From Methanococcoides burtonii DSM 6242 (GTDB taxonomy: Archaea; Halobacteriota; Methanosarcinia; Methanosarcinales; Methanosarcinaceae): a stretch of 64,000 nucleotides of DNA. The stretch covers positions 2,511,033 to 2,575,032 of the forward strand of contig NC_007955.1 in assembly GCF_000013725.1 (NCBI RefSeq), in the 5' to 3' direction. The position numbers and the translations under genes were made by a program. This document shows, one piece after another, positions 36,552 through 47,138 of this stretch. Under the pieces are notes generated by a model. The model saw only the letters and a list, made by a program, of their open reading frames with translations. It searched no databases and was not told the origin of the DNA. Positions within the stretch are counted from its first letter, which is position 1, and every line of letters begins with the position of its first letter.

Positions 36552-37856
36552 TTAGAGTGCCCCTGCAACTGCTTTGATTGGCTCTCTGAATTCTTCGATC
36601 GAACCGAACACATTTCCGACAAGTGCAGATGTCTTTTCGATAGTTATCATCTGAGTACCTGCGTCAATTGCACATGCAGCGGATACACAAGGAATTGCGA
36701 ATCCTCTGGAGTGTCTTGTTACAACGTGGTTACCGTTGAAGATACCTGGACCTCCACCACCGTAGATTGAGTGGCTGAAGAAAGAGAATCCGACTCCAGT
36801 ACCCTGTGCTCTACCCATGTCACAGCCAGGAAGACCTGTTTGCTTCTCGAGTATATCGTTGAAGTACACGATAGTTGATGATACGTTCTGAGCTGCTCTG
36901 CCTGCTCCACAGTTTACGAGTGTAGCTGCAAGCTGACCAGCTGCTGCGCATGCGTTCCACATGGATACGTCATTTGCTTTATAGAATTTGTATCCGGATG
37001 GTGCTGTGTGGTCAACTTCGATGACGCCGAGATCGATTGCTTTCTCGATAACTGTATCGATAACTGTGCCGATTGTACCGGTCTTACCGTTCTCTTTGAC
37101 GATATCATAGACTACGTTGTTAGCGTTAAGACCCTGATATGCAAATCCAAGTAACTGGTGTCTCTCGAATGAACCTACCGCATTACCCATCTCGTACATA
37201 CCTGCTTGCTCGTAGATCGAAGAGAGTGCAGCAGCGTTCATTGCCTTTCTGCCTGTGATAGCAGCGACGTGGTTGGTCATGATGTTCCTCAAGGAGAAAC
37301 CGAGACCTTCATTCTGCTGTGGTATGCTGAGAATTGATGCAACGTTACCGCCACTCATGTCCATGGTCTGTGGGTAGCTACCCCAGACAGCGCCCTTTAC
37401 TAGTGGTGCATCGAACATGTCGGTGTTGAACGTATTAATGATGGTCTCTACAACAGCTGCGCCACTTACTGTGCTTCCTGAAACGAAGTCAGCACCAGCG
37501 TCTGTTCTTGCGCTTGGGACCTGCACAAGAAGTTGTTTTCCGCCGCCGATCACTTTTACTACTGTGTCGTCATCATTGCTTACCTTTACAAGGTTTGCAA
37601 CAGACTCTGCGATAGCATCTGCGTTCCCTACGATATCATATTCAAGACTGCGTCCGAGAATCTGACGTCCTTTACCACCATACTTGCCGGTTGCGAGACC
37701 TTTCTCTATACCTGCAAGATTGATAGCAACAGTTCTCTTTGTGTCTTTGATGATCTTTCCTATTGCTGTATTTGTTGTTGGGGCGAGGTTGAGTATATCT
37801 ACATCGCTTTCCAACAGTGTACCTCTGTCGTCATATATGTCTACTTTGTCAGACAC
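36552..37856 (-). CDS. mcrB: methyl-coenzyme M reductase subunit beta
   Basis: A 434-residue beta subunit. The N-terminus is SDKVDIYDDRGTLLESDVD. NHVAAITGRKAMNAAALSSIYEQAGMYEMGNA, and near the C-terminus GVGFSFFSHSIYGGGGPGIFNGNHVVTRHSRGFAIP-type sequence with the active-site Tyr, are typical of McrB. The start is a GTG at 37856 behind a strong AGGAGG (37866-37871, minus strand). It is the first gene of mcrBDCGA; the leader contains a small hairpin at 37883-37897. Confidence 0.98.
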   Translation of the reverse strand: MSDKVDIYDDRGTLLESDVDILNLAPTTNTAIGKIIKDTKRTVAINLAGIEKGLATGKYGGKGRQILGRSLEYDIVGNADAIAESVANLVKVSNDDDTVVKVIGGGKQLLVQVPSARTDAGADFVSGSTVSGAAVVETIINTFNTDMFDAPLVKGAVWGSYPQTMDMSGGNVASILSIPQQNEGLGFSLRNIMTNHVAAITGRKAMNAAALSSIYEQAGMYEMGNAVGSFERHQLLGFAYQGLNANNVVYDIVKENGKTGTIGTVIDTVIEKAIDLGVIEVDHTAPSGYKFYKANDVSMWNACAAAGQLAATLVNCGAGRAAQNVSSTIVYFNDILEKQTGLPGCDMGRAQGTGVGFSFFSHSIYGGGGPGIFNGNHVVTRHSRGFAIPCVSAACAIDAGTQMITIEKTSALVGNVFGSIEEFREPIKAVAGAL

Positions 37857-37882
37857 GTATAGTTTCCTCCTAAATTTTATTA

Positions 37883-37897
37883 CAGGAACTCTTCCTG
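37883..37897 (-). promoter_or_regulatory. hairpin in the mcr leader upstream of the ribosome binding site
   Basis: CAGGAA-CTC-TTCCTG is a perfect 6-bp stem with a 3-base loop, ending 11 bases before the mcrB AGGAGG site. It could stabilise the mcr mRNA 5' end or modulate translation. The structure is seen; the role is inference. Confidence 0.4.
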
Positions 37898-38013
37898 GAA
37901 ATCACATAATTGAACTAATGGCTCGGAACTTCTCTTCGATTACCATTAATGTGTTTTTTACATTCCCAATTGTAGTCCCTTCTAGTCAATTCAAATTTGG
38001 AATGCTGTTTTTA

Positions 38014-38027
38014 CGTTTAAAGCTTTT
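38014..38027 (-). promoter_or_regulatory. possible mcr operon promoter
   Basis: On the minus strand CCAAAAGC precedes TTTAAACG, resembling BRE plus box A. Transcription would start near 37992, giving a leader of about 135 bases. The 37857-38279 gap is very AT-rich, so other TATA boxes are possible. Confidence 0.35.
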
Positions 38028-38114
38028 GGATTTAGATTATGGATAGCCAAATTCCTCACGATAAATCATGAACATAGTTCGTGCGGGTCTTTATGTGTTT
38101 GATACTTTGTATGT

Positions 38115-38136
38115 AATATACATACAATATACATAC
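38115..38136. repeat. two perfect tandem copies of an 11-bp repeat between mcr and mmp10
   Basis: AATATACATAC occurs at 38115-38125 and again at 38126-38136. Just before it, GTATGT (38109-38114) forms an inverted repeat with ACATAC at 38120-38125. The element is in the 423-base gap between divergent mcrB and mmp10, in which no gene is visible. The 11-bp spacing is one helical turn, which fits a regulator operator. Confidence 0.45.
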
Positions 38137-38268
38137 TTTTTACTACATTTGTAACAACAGTTATGTATTTTAATACTGTATATTTTAATTTTGTAAGTAA
38201 TAATATTCACAATGGGGCTTACCCGGGTTTGACACCACAAATGATTTGTATTACATGATTTAAGGTAT

Positions 38269-38292
38269 CTCCGATTGATATGGAAATCGGAG
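38269..38292 (+). promoter_or_regulatory. perfect 8-bp hairpin with the mmp10 start codon in its loop
   Basis: CTCCGATT (38269-38276) pairs exactly with AATCGGAG (38285-38292). The 8-base loop GATATGGA contains the ATG at 38280-38282. The only Shine-Dalgarno-like bases (AAGG, 38262-38265) are 14 bases before the start codon, outside the stem. This could control translation of mmp10, or be a DNA operator. Confidence 0.45.
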
Positions 38293-39509
38293 CAGATGTT
38301 GGAGGCAACCCAGGTGTGGATTGCCGTGGGTTTTGCAGTTATTGCTATTTCAAGAAAGTGAAAGATGTACCTGCGTTTGGTTGTAAACACTGCTTTCCTT
38401 TTTCAAAGGGGTGTGACTATTGTACACGTGGTGTAAAAGAGCTCTACTCCGGTTTCAAACCTGCTCAATATGTCATGGGGGAGGTCTCACAAGCTATACA
38501 TTTTAGCAGTGGCGAGCTTGACAAGATCACAATAAGTGGCAGTGGCGATGTCAGCTGTTATCCGGACCTTAAAGAACTGGTATATTTGCTATCTCAGTTC
38601 CAAAAACCCATCCATCTTGGCTACACAAGTGGAAAAGGATTCACTTCTGAAGAAGATGCTTCATTCTTTATTGAGAACGGTGTAACCGAAGTTTCATTTA
38701 CAGTATTTGCTACTGACCCCGAGATCCGCGGGAAGTATATGAACGATCCTGAACCAGAGATATCGTTGGCTGTACTTCGGGAGTTCTGCGCAAATTGTGA
38801 GGTTTATGGTGCTATCGTCGTAATACCTGGTATTAACGATGGTGCCGTACTCGAAAAGTCACTGAGTGACCTCGAAGAGATGGGTGCGACAGGTGCTATT
38901 CTGATGCGTTTTGCAAATTCAAGGGAAGAAGGCCTTATTCTCGGGAATGCACCAATTATGGACAATATCAAGACCCACACGGTGGATGAATTCACCCAAA
39001 TAGTTCGCGAAGCTGCATCAAAACATGATCTCAGGATCACTGGCACTCCTATGGAAGATCCTCTTATAGGTTCTCCGTTTGCCATACGTTTGAACGATGA
39101 CCTTTTGGCACAACTTCCTGAGGTCCGAAAAAAAGCCACTATACTAACAAGTAATGTAGCTGCAGGCAGACTGTCTGAGATATTTGGCAAGCTCGGAGGC
39201 ACTGTTAATGTAATCGGACTTAACAAGGACATTGGATGTTTGATAACCATTGATGACCTCAATGATATTGATCTTTCCGAAGTCACAGAAACAGTGCTGA
39301 TCCCTGGGCGTGCTTTTGTTCACGATCCCGAGGCAAAGGCAGTACTTTCTGCCGATGGCGTTGATAGGATGGTAAGGCGTGGTCCTGAATCATTGACCGT
39401 GGATGGCGAGATGTCTATTGGTATGACCGAAAAAGAGGTTTTAGATCTTGAATTTGAGAATTTTAAAGAGCTTATCGAACACATCAACGCGATTGGTATG
39501 CCTGTATAA
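38280..39509 (+). CDS. mmp10: methanogenesis marker protein 10, radical SAM arginine C5-methyltransferase of McrA
   Basis: A 409-residue radical SAM enzyme with Cys15, Cys19 and Cys22 as the cluster ligands (CRGFCSYC). A further cysteine-rich stretch follows ([19 protein letters not shown]). The core contains [24 protein letters not shown] and [14 protein letters not shown]. Mmp10 places a methyl group on the active-site arginine of McrA and binds cobalamin. Its position next to, and divergent from, mcrBDCGA fits that job. ATG 38280 is the start by homology of the opening residues ([14 protein letters not shown]). The start codon lies in a hairpin loop. Confidence 0.95.
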   Translation: MEIGADVGGNPGVDCRGFCSYCYFKKVKDVPAFGCKHCFPFSKGCDYCTRGVKELYSGFKPAQYVMGEVSQAIHFSSGELDKITISGSGDVSCYPDLKELVYLLSQFQKPIHLGYTSGKGFTSEEDASFFIENGVTEVSFTVFATDPEIRGKYMNDPEPEISLAVLREFCANCEVYGAIVVIPGINDGAVLEKSLSDLEEMGATGAILMRFANSREEGLILGNAPIMDNIKTHTVDEFTQIVREAASKHDLRITGTPMEDPLIGSPFAIRLNDDLLAQLPEVRKKATILTSNVAAGRLSEIFGKLGGTVNVIGLNKDIGCLITIDDLNDIDLSEVTETVLIPGRAFVHDPEAKAVLSADGVDRMVRRGPESLTVDGEMSIGMTEKEVLDLEFENFKELIEHINAIGMPV

Positions 39510-39549
39510 ATGGAGCCTTTGCCGTAATTAAAATACAGACCTTCCGACC

Positions 39550-42500
39550 TCACATGAAGTCGGAAAGTCCCATCTGTTTTGACTTATCATTTTCGAAAAG
39601 GGATTTCATATCATAACCTATCAGTTCTATACGTTGTTTTGTATAGCTGGAAACATTATACTCTTCCGCTATTTTTATAGAAACCTGCAGATATTTTTTA
39701 ACGGCTCCTTCGTGTACTGTCAGTATCACACGGCCACCGCATTTCGGACAACTTCCGGTAAGGGGTGGCCTGCGAAACTTGGCAGCACATTTGACACATC
39801 TGGTCCTCTGTCTTGAAAAGGCCCTCAGGTTGCCGAACATATCCGGCAGGAAATGTGATGTCAATACCCTTTCCGCAACATCGGGCGCATCCACCGCACG
39901 TATCTTCTTAGCAAGCTCAAGTTGAGCGTCCATTTTCTCCACCATGGTCCCAAGGGTCTTGTATGCACTTTTGAGCGGCCCGGCAGCAATATTGGATGTG
40001 TCATGGGTGAACATGAACTCCTCATATTGCAGTGTCGTACCCAATCTGCCACTTACAAGGTCCATGGTACCTTCAAAGTCCTTTGGATTTGCGATGTTCT
40101 GGGTCGCTTCATAGAATTCCAGCGGGTAAGATGCACACATATCTATATTATGTGCTTCCTTATCGACCTCGCTTGGATCGAGGCGGGTGGTCAGAACAAG
40201 TGGTGCATCCATCTGTCCTCCCCTCTTGTCGGGAAGATAATCACGGGAAAAATTAAGAAGGCCATCCATAAGAAGCATAACGCAGTCTTCGTCCCCATCA
40301 CAGTTTCTCCTTTTTGCTGCATGGAAGTACGGATGTGCATAACCCACTGAAGCAGTGGTGAATCCGATAAGTCTTCCAAGAACACCTGCGGATGTGTGGG
40401 GTGCAAGTCCCATAAGAAGCACGCCAACAATATCGTCGATGTGTTTTGCATTATAATATGGGGCGACCTTATAATATTTCACTAGCAGATCATCAATATA
40501 CTGTGTGATTCTCAAAATATAGTCGGCGGCATCATATGAGATCACCAGATCCTGTACCTTGAGGCAAAGTACCTGCTCACTATCGATCAGGGGTTTGCCA
40601 TAGATGTCTTTCAAATAGCCAAGTTCTATCATCCTTTCACAACTGACGCCTATCTCTGCTGGTCGTATGTGGGTAAGGGGGATGTCCGACATATCATATC
40701 GTACAGTACCATCTTTGAATGTGAACAGACCATGTTTAGCTCGGAGAATGCCTTTCTCAAGAGGCTCCGGTGTCATGTGCTTTGACATCATCTTCTTGAC
40801 ACCTTTGAAAGAATCGAGGTGATCCCTTTCTCCTATACTCTCAAAAGCTTTCTGATAAATGCTTTTGAAATCGATCTTACGCATGCTGGTACAGGTGGTC
40901 TTGGAATTACATTTCGGACATTTTTCCTTGTTTACCGAAATGCCACATCTTGGGCAGAACAATTTCGGTAATGTGTATTCTCCACATTCACATCTGAATT
41001 CAAAGCCTTCCACTCCACACGCAGGGCAGATCCTATTTCCGATCTCTACCGGGATAGTGCCTGCCTTTGAATTCGTGTTGACCTTGAAATTTGCTGCCTT
41101 CTCGAGACTTCGGGTGTTACCGCCTGCCTCTGCAATAGGGAAAAGCGCATGTGGTGCCGGTGTCATTTTCCTTTTATCGGATTTTTCCGGTCTCCCCATT
41201 CTGGCACCAATGCGGGTTGGGGCGCGGGGTCTGACTACAAACCCGGCTATCTCATTGATATTCTCGAGCAGTTCTTCATGTCCGAGTGAATCCCATCCTT
41301 TCGATAGCTCCTCATCGAGTCCCAGGGAATGGATAAGCGGAAGTGGTTCTTCTATAGTTAGCGCTTGACCCTGTATCTTGTGTTGTACAAGGAGGTCTTC
41401 GAGTACCTTCTTCATTCCTGTATCAATTGTTCTTTGTAGTGGCAACTTAAGAAATGACCCGTCCGCTTCAAGCAGACCATCTTTCGAAATAAGGTCCGCA
41501 AGTGCTGTGTACTGGGAATTGTCAATGTCATGCCAAAGGTATGTGAATTTCGGGTGCAGTGGTATGTTCAGTTCCTTGCACAGGTCCAATGCAACCTCTT
41601 GTGTCGGCTCTTTCAGTTCCGCCTCATTGGTTTCTGTATCTGGGGCGGCTTTCCTGTATTCTTGTATCCACCACTCAAAGCAATATGGGGAAGGTGCAAG
41701 GGGATGGTTATTCTCAAGGAAATCCCCGTAGTTGATTAATATCTCACCGATATCAATTATTTCTTCTACTTCGGAACGAAGGGCGTATGCTTCATCGATG
41801 GTGTCTATTCTGATAACATCGCCGTTATTAAGGCGGACAGTGGGTCCTTCAATGGAATCTACCGGGGCCATGCCTGCGGCCTTTCCAGGACGTTCTACCT
41901 TAAGCTGTGTTCCGGGTGCAATGAAATCATCCATCACTATCATTCCGGCAGGACTTATGCCCGCAGCTGCAAATGAGGTATTGCGTGATCGTCCGTATCG
42001 AAGTCTGAACCCCCCGGGTCTTGATGGATGGGAAAAAACAGGTCTTCCTGCAATGAGGTCCCGCATATACTTATCCTTTGGTTTTATCTTCGGCTTCCCA
42101 TCAGTCTCTTCATCTTCATCACTCTCGGATGAACTTTTTACACCGGAGATTAGTTGCTCGAGCCATTCCCAGCCATCGATCTTCAGATTTTTCACATGCT
42201 TTTGTATCTTCGGGGCTTTCAGTGCCAGACCTTCGGCAAGTACCAATGCCATTCCGCCACGCACCCGGTTAGTGTCAATTCTCTCAAGGTTGCGGTGTCC
42301 TTCGACCTCTTCCGCTTCGGTGGGTTCTCCATCGATACAGATAGGACAGTTCTCTACAATAAGGCGTATCTCTTCCTCAGAAGGGGTGTACTGGAGACTT
42401 GCAACCCGTTTGTAGAGCATGATCTCTTCGATGTAACGCTCAACTTCTTCTTTACGAGGTTTGTACCTGTCGATACCAACGCCTCTGCGCACATAATCTC

Positions 42501-42987
42501 CGACAAGGACAGATAGTGCCTGAGCTGTACCTCCGGCACTGCGTATCGGGCCTGCATAGAATATGCTCACATATTCAGAACCGTCATCGTTCTTTCCTAT
42601 ACTGGCACGGTCTATTCCTTCTATGGGAGCTGCTACAACTCCTTCTGTGAGCATTGCAACAGATACGCGTATGGCAGCTTCTATAGCTTCTGATTTCGAG
42701 TCGAACTCTCCTACCTTTCCCTGGGCGACCTCTCTTCCAAGTGCCAGTGCAGCTTCTTCTCTTGACATCGTTTCTTCAAGTTTGCGTATAAGTTCGGCAA
42801 CCCCTTTGACTCCGATGAGGTTTTCCACACGGTCGGCAAGGTCCTTTGCAAGAGGTATCTCGACATGTGGTTTTGGGTCTTTACCCCTGGATCGGGCATC
42901 GTTTACAATGTCTATCTCTTTTTTTAGTGTGCCTTCAAGGGTGTTGAAGTACTCATTCATTTCATCGCTTGCAACTATTTCTGCCAT
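39550..42987 (-). CDS. polC: DNA polymerase D large (catalytic) subunit DP2
   Basis: A 1145-residue family D polymerase subunit. The start ATG 42987 ([14 protein letters not shown]) is chosen because homologues begin there; 40 in-frame codons upstream resemble intergenic sequence. The catalytic motif [14 protein letters not shown] is present, as are [26 protein letters not shown] and [18 protein letters not shown]. Zinc-binding sites occur at [30 protein letters not shown] and [22 protein letters not shown]. Length is normal and no intein is inserted. The small exonuclease subunit DP1 is not in the window. Confidence 0.96.
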   Translation of the reverse strand: MAEIVASDEMNEYFNTLEGTLKKEIDIVNDARSRGKDPKPHVEIPLAKDLADRVENLIGVKGVAELIRKLEETMSREEAALALGREVAQGKVGEFDSKSEAIEAAIRVSVAMLTEGVVAAPIEGIDRASIGKNDDGSEYVSIFYAGPIRSAGGTAQALSVLVGDYVRRGVGIDRYKPRKEEVERYIEEIMLYKRVASLQYTPSEEEIRLIVENCPICIDGEPTEAEEVEGHRNLERIDTNRVRGGMALVLAEGLALKAPKIQKHVKNLKIDGWEWLEQLISGVKSSSESDEDEETDGKPKIKPKDKYMRDLIAGRPVFSHPSRPGGFRLRYGRSRNTSFAAAGISPAGMIVMDDFIAPGTQLKVERPGKAAGMAPVDSIEGPTVRLNNGDVIRIDTIDEAYALRSEVEEIIDIGEILINYGDFLENNHPLAPSPYCFEWWIQEYRKAAPDTETNEAELKEPTQEVALDLCKELNIPLHPKFTYLWHDIDNSQYTALADLISKDGLLEADGSFLKLPLQRTIDTGMKKVLEDLLVQHKIQGQALTIEEPLPLIHSLGLDEELSKGWDSLGHEELLENINEIAGFVVRPRAPTRIGARMGRPEKSDKRKMTPAPHALFPIAEAGGNTRSLEKAANFKVNTNSKAGTIPVEIGNRICPACGVEGFEFRCECGEYTLPKLFCPRCGISVNKEKCPKCNSKTTCTSMRKIDFKSIYQKAFESIGERDHLDSFKGVKKMMSKHMTPEPLEKGILRAKHGLFTFKDGTVRYDMSDIPLTHIRPAEIGVSCERMIELGYLKDIYGKPLIDSEQVLCLKVQDLVISYDAADYILRITQYIDDLLVKYYKVAPYYNAKHIDDIVGVLLMGLAPHTSAGVLGRLIGFTTASVGYAHPYFHAAKRRNCDGDEDCVMLLMDGLLNFSRDYLPDKRGGQMDAPLVLTTRLDPSEVDKEAHNIDMCASYPLEFYEATQNIANPKDFEGTMDLVSGRLGTTLQYEEFMFTHDTSNIAAGPLKSAYKTLGTMVEKMDAQLELAKKIRAVDAPDVAERVLTSHFLPDMFGNLRAFSRQRTRCVKCAAKFRRPPLTGSCPKCGGRVILTVHEGAVKKYLQVSIKIAEEYNVSSYTKQRIELIGYDMKSLFENDKSKQMGLSDFM

Positions 42988-43130
42988 ATTGGTTTGTTCT
43001 CCCTTCTTGTCAGTGACTATAAGGTGTGAAATTAAAAAGATGTTGATGTCGATTGAGATTAAACCATATGTTTTTATATTTGTAACGATATAATTAAATA
43101 GTAACATTTAGTTTTAATGAGGTGTATATA

Positions 43131-43598
43131 ATGAAATGGGGTATACTAACAATTCTGTTGATTATTTCAATGCTTTCAATTCCTGCATCTGCAGATCTTT
43201 TTGACGACCTGGACCTTGCTGTGAACGATTTTAATGAGAACGTCGATCAAGTTCCTTCAAGTGTTAAATATGTTATAGGAAATGAAGAAATGCTTTTGTT
43301 CATCGATATGAACGATGCAAGCAAACTTGCTATAAAAGCAGTAACTAATGTAGATCTGGAGGTTACGACCTTTGAAGATGTAAATGCTTCCAATCCTGGT
43401 TTTGAACCAGATCTTATTGTAACTTCCAGTGAAGATGTAGTGAGGGATCTACTGGATTCTGAGGATGCTGTTGCGGATTTCAATGATGCATATGATAATG
43501 GCAAGATTATGATCGAGGCAGCAAGCACTATAGATAAGATCATTATCTCTGTAGGTGGAGTTTTCTTGAAACTTTTAGGTACGGTTGGAGTTGTATAA
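43131..43598 (+). CDS. hypothetical secreted or membrane-anchored protein
   Basis: A 155-residue protein that I do not recognise. It begins with a signal peptide (MKWGILTILLIISMLSIPASA, cleavage likely after ASA at about 21). The mature part is acidic, rich in Asp and Asn. The middle section (YVIGNEEMLLFIDMNDASKLAIKAV) faintly resembles an SCP2-like strand pattern. A hydrophobic C-terminus (IIISVGGVFLKLLGTVGVV) may anchor it to the membrane. ATG 43131 is preferred because GAGGTG lies 6 bases upstream and covers the alternative GTG. It diverges from the polD gene. Confidence 0.7.
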   Translation: MKWGILTILLIISMLSIPASADLFDDLDLAVNDFNENVDQVPSSVKYVIGNEEMLLFIDMNDASKLAIKAVTNVDLEVTTFEDVNASNPGFEPDLIVTSSEDVVRDLLDSEDAVADFNDAYDNGKIMIEAASTIDKIIISVGGVFLKLLGTVGVV

Positions 43599-43863
43599 AT
43601 ATTGCATTAAAATGCATATTTCGATTTCTCTATTTTTCTATTTTCCATTTTCTATTTTTTTCATTTTGGATAGGGGTTTGAATGTTGTGAATCGAACTAT
43701 GCAGATGTATTATATTATTAATTAAATACTACTTATCACGTTTTGCTTATAAACGCTTACCAGAAACTACATAAAAGTATATGTTCAATTAAGTTCAATT
43801 TCGGCTTATGATAAACGTATTGATCCAAGCTGGGTCTGAATTGATAATTATGAGGTACAAATA

Positions 43864-45579
43864 ATGACAGTAAAAATAACGGAAACTATTCTGAGGGATG
43901 CTCACCAATCCCTTCTCGCAACACGTATGCGAACCCGTAACATGCTGCCTATCATCGACAAACTTGATGAGGTTGGCTACTATTCCCTTGAAATGTGGGG
44001 TGGTGCAACATTCGATACCTGTATCCGTTATCTGAACGAAGACCCATGGGAGCGGCTCCGGGAGCTTAAGAGTCGCATGGAGAAAACTCCTGCGCAGATG
44101 CTTCTTAGGGGTCAGAACCTTGTGGGCTATCGTCATTATTCTGATGATGTTGTGGAAAAATTCGTTACCAAAGCACATGAGAATGGCATTGATATCTTCA
44201 GGATATTCGATGCTGTTAATGATATACGCAACATGGAGAAAGCTATCTCAGTTGCAAAGAATGTCGGTGCTCATGTACAGGGTACTATCAGTTATACAAT
44301 AAGTCCGGTACATACAGTGGAGAAATATGTCGAGTTTGCAAATGAGCTTGCTGAACGTGATTGTGACTCGATCTGTATCAAAGACATGGCAGGCCTTCTC
44401 GCACCGCATGAAGCATATGAGCTTATAACGTCACTCAAAAAAGAGGTAGGACTTCCTGTGGCACTCCACTGCCATTGTACATCAGGAATGGCATCCATGA
44501 GCTACCTGGCTGCATGTAAGGCAGGTGTCGATATTCTCGATACTGCACTTTCTCCCCTGGCAGGAGGAACCTCCCAGCCACCTACGGAATCTGTTGTTGC
44601 TGCTCTACAGAGGACAAAATATGACACAGGACTTGATCTTGGGAAATTCACAGCAGCTTCAAAATATTTCAAGGACCTTAAAGAAGAGTTCCGGGGTATC
44701 CTTGATCCTATTTCAGAGCAGATCGATACTAACGTATTGTTGTATCAGATCCCTGGCGGTATGCTTTCCAATCTTGTTTCACAGCTTAAGGAGCAGAATG
44801 CCCTTGATAAATATGAGGCGGTTCTGGAGGAAATGCCAAAAGTACGTGAGGAGCTTGGTTATCCTCCGCTTGTCACCCCGACCAGCCAGATCGTAGGCAC
44901 ACAGGCTGTTTTGAATGTGCTTATGGGTGAACGCTATAAGGTCATTCCGAAAGAGGTCAAGGATTATGTGCGTGGTCTCTATGGCAGGTCACCTGCACCT
45001 ATCAGTTCCGAAATGATCGCGAAGATAATTGGCGATGAGATGCCTATCACAGTTCGTCCTGCTGACCTTCTCAAACCTGAGTATGAGTCACTTAAAAAAG
45101 AGGCCGAAGAGAAGGGTCTTGTGAAGAAAGAGGAGGATGTACTTACTTATATCCTGTATCCTGCAATTGCACCTAAGTTCCTGCTTGGTGAAGCTGAGGA
45201 GGAAGAGCTTGTTGCAACAAAGGCAGCTACTGGTGTTGCACCGGTGAATGTGGCCATTCCAACGGATTATATAGTTGAGATCGAAGGCGAGGTATTTGAG
45301 GTCAAAGTAGAGCCAGCCGGAGGTTCTGTCACTGTTGCTGAGAAGTCTTCAGAGGTAGTTGAATGCGAGGGTGCGGTTACAAGCCACATGCAGGGAATGG
45401 TCCTTTCCATAAATGTCAGTGTCGGAGATACTGTTGAAGAAGGCGACAAGGTCTGTGTGATCGAGGCCATGAAGATGGAGAATGCTATCCATGCTTCCCA
45501 TGGCGGTGTGGTAAAGGGTATCTTCGTTTCCGAAGGGGATCTGGTCAGTAAGGTCGAAGTACTGATGACTATTAACTAA
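43864..45579 (+). CDS. pycB: pyruvate carboxylase subunit B (carboxyltransferase and biotin carrier)
   Basis: A 571-residue subunit that transfers CO2 from biotin to pyruvate to make oxaloacetate. The carboxyltransferase barrel begins [19 protein letters not shown] and includes [31 protein letters not shown], and HCHCTSGMA as metal ligands. The PYC/OADA domain is central, followed by a linker, and the biotinyl domain carries VIEAMKMEN with Lys537 as the biotinylation site. It is followed 14 bases later by pycA, giving the two-subunit archaeal type rather than the single-chain enzyme. Confidence 0.96.
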   Translation: MTVKITETILRDAHQSLLATRMRTRNMLPIIDKLDEVGYYSLEMWGGATFDTCIRYLNEDPWERLRELKSRMEKTPAQMLLRGQNLVGYRHYSDDVVEKFVTKAHENGIDIFRIFDAVNDIRNMEKAISVAKNVGAHVQGTISYTISPVHTVEKYVEFANELAERDCDSICIKDMAGLLAPHEAYELITSLKKEVGLPVALHCHCTSGMASMSYLAACKAGVDILDTALSPLAGGTSQPPTESVVAALQRTKYDTGLDLGKFTAASKYFKDLKEEFRGILDPISEQIDTNVLLYQIPGGMLSNLVSQLKEQNALDKYEAVLEEMPKVREELGYPPLVTPTSQIVGTQAVLNVLMGERYKVIPKEVKDYVRGLYGRSPAPISSEMIAKIIGDEMPITVRPADLLKPEYESLKKEAEEKGLVKKEEDVLTYILYPAIAPKFLLGEAEEEELVATKAATGVAPVNVAIPTDYIVEIEGEVFEVKVEPAGGSVTVAEKSSEVVECEGAVTSHMQGMVLSINVSVGDTVEEGDKVCVIEAMKMENAIHASHGGVVKGIFVSEGDLVSKVEVLMTIN

Positions 45580-45593
45580 CAGGAGTTCTTATC

Positions 45594-47090
45594 ATGTTCA
45601 AGAAAGTCCTTATAGCAAACAGGGGTGAGATCGCTATCCGTATAATGCGTGCATGCAGGGAACTTGATGTTTCCACAGTTGCTGTATATTCGGATGCTGA
45701 CAAGAATGCCCTTTTTCCAAAATATGCAGATGAAGCATATCATATCGGTCCTTCACCTTCAAGCCAGAGTTATCTGAACATGGACAAGATAATCGAAGTG
45801 GCAAAGGAGTCGGGTGCGGAAGGGATCCATCCTGGATATGGTTTCCTTTCAGAGAATCCGGTTTTCGCAAAGAAGTGTAAGGCTGCTGGGATCGTGTTCA
45901 TCGGTCCTTCTAGTGAGGTCATTGAGAAGATGGGCAGCAAGATCGCTGCAAGAAAACTTATGATAGAAGCTGGTGTTCCGGTAGTTCCGGGATATGACAA
46001 GGCCATTGAAGATGTGGATGAAGCCCTCGAGATGGCTGATTCCATTGGTTATCCTGTGATGATAAAAGCATCTGCAGGTGGCGGTGGTATTGGTATGAAG
46101 GTCGTCTATTCAAAGGATGAGTTCCAGTCTTCTCTGGAGTCTATCCAATCGGTAGCACAATCTGCTTTTGGTGATCCTACTGTGTTCATTGAGAAGTATG
46201 TGGAGGAACCTCGCCACATCGAGTTCCAGATACTTGCAGATAGTCATGGCAATACCGTTTATGTATCGGACAGGGAATGTTCTATACAGCGCAGGCACCA
46301 GAAGCTCATGGAAGAAGCTCCATCTCCGGTGCTGAGCCCGGAGCTGCGTAAGAAAATGGGTGAGGCTGCTGTCAAAGCGGTAAAGTCCATCGGTTATGAG
46401 AATGCAGGTACTGTCGAGTTCCTTTATTCCAAGGGAGATTTCTATTTCCTCGAGGTCAATACACGTCTTCAGGTGGAGCATTGTATCACAGAGCTTGTTA
46501 CCGGCCTCGATCTTGTGAAGCAGCAGTTGCATATTGCATGTGGAAAAGAACTTCCTTTCAAGCAGGAAGATATCAAGATCACAGGGCATGCATTCGAGTG
46601 TCGTATCAATGCCGAAGACCCTCTCAATGATTTTGCACCTTCTCCGGGTAAGATCACCAGGTACCGCTCACCAGGGGGTCCGGGTGTACGTATAGATAGT
46701 GGTGTCTATATGGGCTATACGATCCCTCCTTTCTACGATTCGATGATTGCAAAGCTTTGTACCTGGGGTGAGACTCGGGAAGAGGCTATCAGTAGGATGA
46801 AGAGAGCACTTTATGAGTTTGTCATTGTTGGTGTCACTACCAATATTCCATTCCATAAGGCTGTCCTTTCCAATGAAGCGTTCGTACGTGGGGATCTGAC
46901 AACTCATTTCATCGAAGACCATAATATCCTTGAAGCAGTAAAGGGAGTCGTGGAGGATGAAAAGGAAAAAGGTTTCACTCTTGCATCTGTACTTGGTAAT
47001 AATTCACGTAAGACAGCAGCTGCTACTGCGGTAGTCAGTGCTTATGTAAATGCTGCAAAACAGCAGTCAAATGGTCAACAGACTAAATAA
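45594..47090 (+). CDS. pycA: pyruvate carboxylase subunit A (biotin carboxylase)
   Basis: A 498-residue ATP-grasp biotin carboxylase that charges the biotin of PycB. N-terminal [35 protein letters not shown], the ATP loop [52 protein letters not shown] and [10 protein letters not shown] are all intact. The last 40 or so residues ([16 protein letters not shown] onward) are a poorly conserved Ala/Gln-rich tail. AGGAG precedes ATG 45594. The biotin ligase gene follows after 48 bases. Confidence 0.96.
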   Translation: MFKKVLIANRGEIAIRIMRACRELDVSTVAVYSDADKNALFPKYADEAYHIGPSPSSQSYLNMDKIIEVAKESGAEGIHPGYGFLSENPVFAKKCKAAGIVFIGPSSEVIEKMGSKIAARKLMIEAGVPVVPGYDKAIEDVDEALEMADSIGYPVMIKASAGGGGIGMKVVYSKDEFQSSLESIQSVAQSAFGDPTVFIEKYVEEPRHIEFQILADSHGNTVYVSDRECSIQRRHQKLMEEAPSPVLSPELRKKMGEAAVKAVKSIGYENAGTVEFLYSKGDFYFLEVNTRLQVEHCITELVTGLDLVKQQLHIACGKELPFKQEDIKITGHAFECRINAEDPLNDFAPSPGKITRYRSPGGPGVRIDSGVYMGYTIPPFYDSMIAKLCTWGETREEAISRMKRALYEFVIVGVTTNIPFHKAVLSNEAFVRGDLTTHFIEDHNILEAVKGVVEDEKEKGFTLASVLGNNSRKTAAATAVVSAYVNAAKQQSNGQQTK

Positions 47091-47138
47091 GGTCTGTTGA
47101 CATATTGTTTTATTATCATTTGAATTTGGGGGGTTTAC

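Noticed and set aside
41732..42415. Long Ser-rich frames antisense to the DNA polymerase D gene (also 40859-41368)
   Set aside because: Ser/Arg-rich low-complexity translations are typical shadows of a strongly coding opposite strand.
42988..43107. N-terminal 40-residue extension of DNA polymerase D
   Set aside because: The extension is AT-rich and hydrophobic in a way unlike the family; ATG 42987 gives the normal start and length.
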